Shown one piece after another: positions 7,434 through 10,920 of a DNA stretch of 10,920 bases. Numbering within the stretch: the stretch's first letter is position 1; every line of letters begins with the position of its first letter. The stretch spans positions 1 through 10,920 of the forward strand of contig CAKTXU010000025.1 in NCBI GenBank assembly GCA_934630995.1, given 5' to 3'. The stretch is from an uncultured Eubacteriales bacterium. GTDB taxonomy: Bacteria; Bacillota; Clostridia; Oscillospirales; Acutalibacteraceae. The position numbers and the translations under genes were made by a program. Below the pieces are notes generated by a model. That model ran no database searches and was not told where the DNA came from. It worked only from the letters and a program-made list of their open reading frames with translations.

Positions 7434-8426
7434 TCAGGATTCCGGCTGCGGATGAAATCGGCGTCCGTTCTCCCCCCGTATATCGAGAAGGAGAGATACC
7501 GTCAGCAGAATGACGCCCAAGACAAAAAAGGCCTGCGGCCAATAACCGAGAAAAGGATATTTTGCGATGATTGGAAGAAGATTTATGCCGAAAAAGTAAC
7601 GGTAGGTCATATACAGCTGTATGGAATAGCTTTGAGGCGGCAAAAGCAGATAGACGATTGCGGCTCCCTTACACAGCGCCAAAGACGCAACCGCAAACCC
7701 CCAGCGTCTCCTCAGCACAGACAGCAGAGCCGTCACGGCTGCGCCCAGAAGGAACACGGCGGGCAGCAGCAGGAACAGAGCGGTACTATTCAAGGAATCG
7801 AAGTTCATCGTCATACCGCCGCTGTCTACAGTAATGCGGCACAGCTGCATATAGGCGGACATTCCCCCTACATAGACCCAAAAAGAAGCGGTGATCAGCA
7901 GGAATACAACAGCCGGGATCCCCGGCAGACGGCCGGAATACGTTCTCACGTTGCGCTTCCTCCGTTCGTCTTTTATTCTATGGCAATAATTGAACGGCAT
8001 CATTTCCCGTTGCAGCCGGATATTGTCGAAACAGCCGTCCTTTACCTGCGGACAAATGACGTAAGCTGCCGTCAGCCGGATCGCTCCCAGTAAAAAAAGC
8101 GGCACATGCAGTTGATAGAGCTGGGGATTGTCACCGATAATCCGCGCATATTGATAGGCAAGCATATAGGGCATATCGGTCATTTTGGCCGCCCGCCACA
8201 TGCACCAATACGTCAAAGCCGTCACCGGGCATACAATCAGGGCGGCGGTGGAAGGCGCTCCAGCCTTCATAAGCGCGAACCAAAAGGCGAAAACCGTCGT
8301 TATAACCGCCAGAAGAGCGGGAAAAAAATAAAAAAGACAAAACCGCAGCGGCGCTGTTTTTAAGGGTAAAATATCCGGTGTATTGATATCACTGATATTT
8401 TTACAGTCTGTCCGCAAATTCCACAA
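7434..8426 (-). CDS. Unidentified multi-pass membrane protein
   Basis: This frame encodes 330 residues and I do not recognise the family. Seven hydrophobic stretches could span the membrane, at about 30-52, 58-76, 106-124, 169-189, 216-237, 241-263 and 295-315. A polar, strongly basic loop lies at about 136-167 (DERRKRNVR). The first 28 residues and the tail from about 316 are polar. No catalytic, transporter or nucleotide-binding motif is visible. The start is weak: TTG at 8426 lies inside the end of whiA (overlap of about 26 nt), a second TTG is at 8417, and the next ATG, at 8270, would remove the first membrane segment; none has a good ribosome binding site. By eye the DNA is more AT-rich than the flanking genes. 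It ends against the dnaE ribosome binding site, so it is probably translated in the same unit. Its role cannot be told from the sequence; a membrane partner of a neighbouring product is only a guess. Confidence 0.75.
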   Translation of the reverse strand: MWNLRTDCKNISDINTPDILPLKTAPLRFCLFYFFPALLAVITTVFAFWFALMKAGAPSTAALIVCPVTALTYWCMWRAAKMTDMPYMLAYQYARIIGDNPQLYQLHVPLFLLGAIRLTAAYVICPQVKDGCFDNIRLQREMMPFNYCHRIKDERRKRNVRTYSGRLPGIPAVVFLLITASFWVYVGGMSAYMQLCRITVDSGGMTMNFDSLNSTALFLLLPAVFLLGAAVTALLSVLRRRWGFAVASLALCKGAAIVYLLLPPQSYSIQLYMTYRYFFGINLLPIIAKYPFLGYWPQAFFVLGVILLTVSLLLDIRGENGRRFHPQPES

Positions 8427-9312
8427 TCCGACGCAGCCGGTGGTTGACCCCCGAGCGGCTCAGAGGCGGGACCAGCAGCTCCCCCAGTTCCCGCAGGGAG
8501 AGTTCGGGGTTCTCCAGACGCAGTCCGGCCAGCTCCCGCAGCTCCTCCGGCAGCAGCGTGAGCCCTCCGGCGGCCACTATCCGCTTCTCCGCCTCCACTT
8601 GGACGGCGGAGGCGGCCACCGTCTTGTCGATTTTGGCGCTTTCACAGTTGGTAAGCCGGTTGGCCTTGTTGCGGATATCCTTGAGGATTTTGACGTTCAT
8701 CAGCTCCAGGGATGCATTGGACGCGCCCATGAGAGTCAGACAATCCTCTATCTGTTCACTTTCCTTAAAATAAATCACATGGCCGCCCTTACGGCGCACT
8801 TCCTTGGCGGGAAGTCCCACCTCCGACAAAAGAGCCAGCAGATCCCGGCTGAGATTGTAATACGGTACGCTGAATTCTATATGATAATCGGCGTTCGGAT
8901 CCGTCAGGGCTCCGCAAGACAGAAACGCCCCCCGCAGATAGGCACCGGCACATTCGTCGCATTCCAAATTGGCCCGGTTGAGGCGCACCGCCACATCGGC
9001 GGGCGTATGGCCAAAGGATTCCAGCACTCTCCGCCGATCGGCGGCATTCGCAACCGACAGGATGTGATAGGCCCTACCGGTGACGGCATGAGAGGACTCT
9101 TCCTCCCGACGGGACGCTTCCACATGGCAGACCTCCCGCAGCAGACATGTGTAACGCTCCGCTACCGCGGCATTCTCCGTTTGCAGCGAAACGGCAGTTC
9201 CGGAAAAGCCGTGCCCGAACTGCAGCAGCCCATACGCCTCCGCCTTGCGGCAGCAGGGCTGTCCCCCCTGCGCCTGGCTCAGTTCCTTTTTCACCTCCGA
9301 GGAAAACGACAC
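8401..9312 (-). CDS. whiA: DNA-binding protein WhiA
   Basis: WhiA is a DNA-binding protein that governs sporulation-linked cell division in Streptomyces and affects division and chromosome segregation in Bacillus. The protein has 303 residues, normal for the family. Its N-terminal and central parts form the WhiA LAGLIDADG-like fold, with the signature RGAFLSCGALTDPNADYH at 127-144, a homing-endonuclease fold that has lost nuclease function in this family. The central stretch ends in NRLTNCESAKIDKTVAA, also characteristic. The C-terminal helix-turn-helix is at about 272-296 (SLRELGELL ... SRSGVNHRLRRI). The start is GTG at 9312, three to four bases after GGGAGG. Only 33 bases separate it from rapZ; in many Bacillota yvcK lies in this place. 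Its stop codon lies within the start region of the following membrane-protein frame. Confidence 0.97.
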   Translation of the reverse strand: MSFSSEVKKELSQAQGGQPCCRKAEAYGLLQFGHGFSGTAVSLQTENAAVAERYTCLLREVCHVEASRREEESSHAVTGRAYHILSVANAADRRRVLESFGHTPADVAVRLNRANLECDECAGAYLRGAFLSCGALTDPNADYHIEFSVPYYNLSRDLLALLSEVGLPAKEVRRKGGHVIYFKESEQIEDCLTLMGASNASLELMNVKILKDIRNKANRLTNCESAKIDKTVAASAVQVEAEKRIVAAGGLTLLPEELRELAGLRLENPELSLRELGELLVPPLSRSGVNHRLRRIVEFADRL

Positions 9313-9345
9313 GGCCCTCCCGCCCTTTCCTGCGGATGCGGCCGA

Positions 9346-10206
9346 TCAGGGCTTCTGAATATCCCGGTGATTCACCATCACCCGGCGGCCGCTTTCCGCG
9401 ATATGCTTGGCCAGCTCCTCGGCCAGGGTCACCGAACGGTGCTTGCCCCCCGTACAGCCGATGGCGATGACCAGCTGACTCTTCCCCTCATTACAATAGA
9501 GAGGAATCAGATAATCGATCAAATCATACAGGCGGGTCTGGAAGCCGCGGGTTTCCTCCCTGTCCAGGACGAAATCCCGCACCTCCTTGTCAAGACCGGT
9601 TTTATGCTTGAGCTCGTCCACATAAAAGGGATTGGGCAGGCAGCGGACATCCATGACCAGGTCCGCCTCCGCCGGATACCCGTACTTAAAGCCGAAGGAC
9701 ATGCACTGCACCACCATGGCGACCGAGGAATCCCCCATGAACAGCCCGGTTATACGCTCCTTGAGCTGGGCGGGAGACAGATGGGAGGTATCGATGAGGT
9801 AATCGGTGCGGGAGCGGGCAGGCTTGAGCAGCGTGCGTTCCAGCTCAATGGCCTGGGTGACCGAACCGCCCGTCTGGGCAGCCAGGGGATGCTGACGGCG
9901 GGTTTCCTTGTACCGCCGCGCCAACACCTGATCGTCACATTCCAGAAACAGCAGCTTGTAGTCTCCCCCCTGCTTCTTCAGTTCATCCAATCCGTCGAAC
10001 AGGCCGCTGAACAACTGCCCGCCCCGCACGTCGATGACAATGGCCACCTTGCTCATCTTATCCTGGGACTGCAGGCAGAGCTCAGCAAACTTAGGCAGCA
10101 GTTTGGGAGGCATGTTGTCCACACAATAAAAGCCGATATCCTCCAGCGCATTTATCGCGCGGGATTTACCGGCGCCTGAAAGGCCGGTCACTATTACAAA
10201 TTCCAT
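9346..10206 (-). CDS. rapZ: RNase adapter / nucleotide-binding protein RapZ (YvcJ)
   Basis: The 286-residue length matches the family. The N-terminal P-loop domain has the Walker A sequence GLSGAGKS at 8-15 and a Walker B-like VAIVIDVRG. The middle and C-terminal part carries SFGFKYGYP, ADLVMDVRCLPNPFYV and, at about 249-258, IGCTGGKHRS, the signature of the RapZ C-terminal domain. In Escherichia coli RapZ directs RNase E to the GlmZ small RNA and so controls GlmS and amino-sugar supply; the Bacillus homologue YvcJ binds and hydrolyses GTP and is linked to competence. Which role applies here is unknown, but co-location with murB fits a link to cell-wall precursor supply. The ATG at 10206 is preceded by GAAAGG at a rather long spacing, with a nearer GGAAG. 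The gene lies 37 nt after murB and 33 nt before whiA. Confidence 0.96.
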   Translation of the reverse strand: MEFVIVTGLSGAGKSRAINALEDIGFYCVDNMPPKLLPKFAELCLQSQDKMSKVAIVIDVRGGQLFSGLFDGLDELKKQGGDYKLLFLECDDQVLARRYKETRRQHPLAAQTGGSVTQAIELERTLLKPARSRTDYLIDTSHLSPAQLKERITGLFMGDSSVAMVVQCMSFGFKYGYPAEADLVMDVRCLPNPFYVDELKHKTGLDKEVRDFVLDREETRGFQTRLYDLIDYLIPLYCNEGKSQLVIAIGCTGGKHRSVTLAEELAKHIAESGRRVMVNHRDIQKP

Positions 10207-10243
10207 CTTCCATTTCCAACCTTTCTAAAACAAGGAATCCGCT

Positions 10244-10920
10244 TCATGGCTCCCCGACAAAGCGCACCTCCGGCTCCAGCCGGACGCCGTGACGGGTCAA
10301 TACCGTCTCCTGGACATGGACGGCCAGGCGGCGGACATCCTCACAGGTGGCGCCGCCCCGGTTGATGAGGAAACCGGCGTGCTTCTCACTGACCTGCGCA
10401 CCCCCGATCCGGCAGCCCTTGAGACCGCTTTTTTCGATAAGCGTTCCGGCGAAATGGCCGGGCGGGCGCTTGAAAAAGCTCCCCGCGCTGGGATATTCCA
10501 GCGGCTGCTTTTCCTTCCGGCGGCGGAGAAACTCCACCAGCCGCCCCCCCCCGGCTTCGGCATCGTCGGGGTGCAGGGCCACCACGGCGGCTGTCACCAC
10601 GCCTCCGTTTTCCATAAAAACACTGTGGCGATAGCTCAGCTTCATATTCTCGGCAGGAATATCGACCGCTGTTCCGTCCGGCAGAAAAGCCTCGGCGGAT
10701 TGCAGGACATCTCTCCTTTCGCCGCCGTAGGCGCCGGCATTCATATACAGGCCACCGCCCACGGAGCCGGGAATGCCATGGGCAAATTCCAGGCCGGACA
10801 GGCCCAGATTGGCGGCAAATACGGCGGCTCTGGCCATGGAGACCCCGGCCAGGACCCGGATGTGGACGCCGTCCACCTGCTCCAGGCCGTCCAGGCAGCC
10901 TCGGGTGCAGATGACCAGCC
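10244..10920 (-). CDS. murB: UDP-N-acetylenolpyruvoylglucosamine reductase, N terminus cut by window edge
   Basis: MurB is the FAD enzyme that uses NADPH to reduce UDP-GlcNAc-enolpyruvate to UDP-MurNAc, the second committed step of peptidoglycan precursor synthesis in the cytosol. The frame is open to the right edge and 225 residues are visible of about 300 expected, so the first part of the FAD-binding domain is missing. A GTG at 10876 is internal because conserved sequence continues upstream of it. Visible signatures are GLEFAHGIPGSVGGGLYMNAGAYGGE split around the Gly-rich turn, YRHSVF, YPSAGSFFKRP with the probable catalytic Ser of the AGS motif, GLKGCRIGGAQVSEKHAGF, and the C-terminal GVRLEPEVRFVG with the conserved acidic residue. 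The AGSFFKRP form and compact C terminus point to the type II MurB common in Bacillota. It is the first visible gene of the compact minus-strand unit. Confidence 0.97.
   Translation of the reverse strand, partial: LVICTRGCLDGLEQVDGVHIRVLAGVSMARAAVFAANLGLSGLEFAHGIPGSVGGGLYMNAGAYGGERRDVLQSAEAFLPDGTAVDIPAENMKLSYRHSVFMENGGVVTAAVVALHPDDAEAGGGRLVEFLRRRKEKQPLEYPSAGSFFKRPPGHFAGTLIEKSGLKGCRIGGAQVSEKHAGFLINRGGATCEDVRRLAVHVQETVLTRHGVRLEPEVRFVGEP

Noticed and set aside
7420..7542. 41-codon N-terminal extension of DnaE
   Set aside because: Family proteins begin just before HLHVHSEYS, and a perfect AGGAGG with eight-base spacing marks the TTG at 7419. The extension lies mostly inside the upstream membrane-protein gene.
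8320..8370. Possible whiA terminator (short CAGC-GGC-GCTG hairpin followed by a T-run on the minus strand)
   Set aside because: The stem is only four pairs and lies inside the membrane-protein frame, so it is too weak to call.
8383..10179. 598-codon plus-strand frame opposite whiA and rapZ
   Set aside because: The minus strand encodes two unmistakable conserved proteins here. The plus frame is long because GC-rich DNA with this codon use has few stop codons on the opposite strand, and its translation has no recognisable domain.

Overview
The window looks like a chromosomal segment of a GC-rich member of the Clostridia (Bacillota), most likely close to the Oscillospiraceae/Ruminococcaceae. 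This rests on the gene order murB-rapZ-whiA-dnaE-pfkA, a Gram-positive DnaE with an intact PHP domain, clear AGGAGG ribosome binding sites, frequent GTG/TTG starts, and an exosporium-like Cys-rich/jelly-roll protein. The assignment is an inference from family resemblance and gene order; no database was searched. I see no tRNA, rRNA, CRISPR array, insertion sequence or phage gene.

Layout. At the left edge, positions 1-546 (+) carry the 3' end of a gene for a protein with a dense Cys/Pro segment followed by a C1q/TNF/BclA-like beta domain. A perfect 25-bp inverted repeat (573-626) follows and probably terminates transcription from both sides. Everything to its right is on the minus strand. Reading in the direction of transcription from the right edge: murB (partial), rapZ, whiA, an unidentified multi-pass membrane protein, dnaE, pfkA, then a DUF885-family lipoprotein.

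murB to dnaE are packed with gaps of 14 to 37 nt or a short overlap, so they probably form one transcription unit. After dnaE there is a 255-nt gap holding a good sigma-A-type promoter for pfkA and a leader of about 130 nt. pfkA ends in a compact intrinsic terminator, and the lipoprotein gene then has its own promoter and ribosome binding site.

The unit joins cell-wall precursor synthesis (MurB), a nucleotide-binding regulator (RapZ/YvcJ), the cell-division/sporulation-type DNA-binding protein WhiA, a replicative polymerase and the committing enzyme of glycolysis (PfkA). Most of the window is ordinary core genome. The unusual points are the unidentified membrane protein between whiA and dnaE, the lack of a yvcK gene between rapZ and whiA, the Cys-rich surface-type protein at the left edge, and several symmetrical elements near promoters and gene ends.
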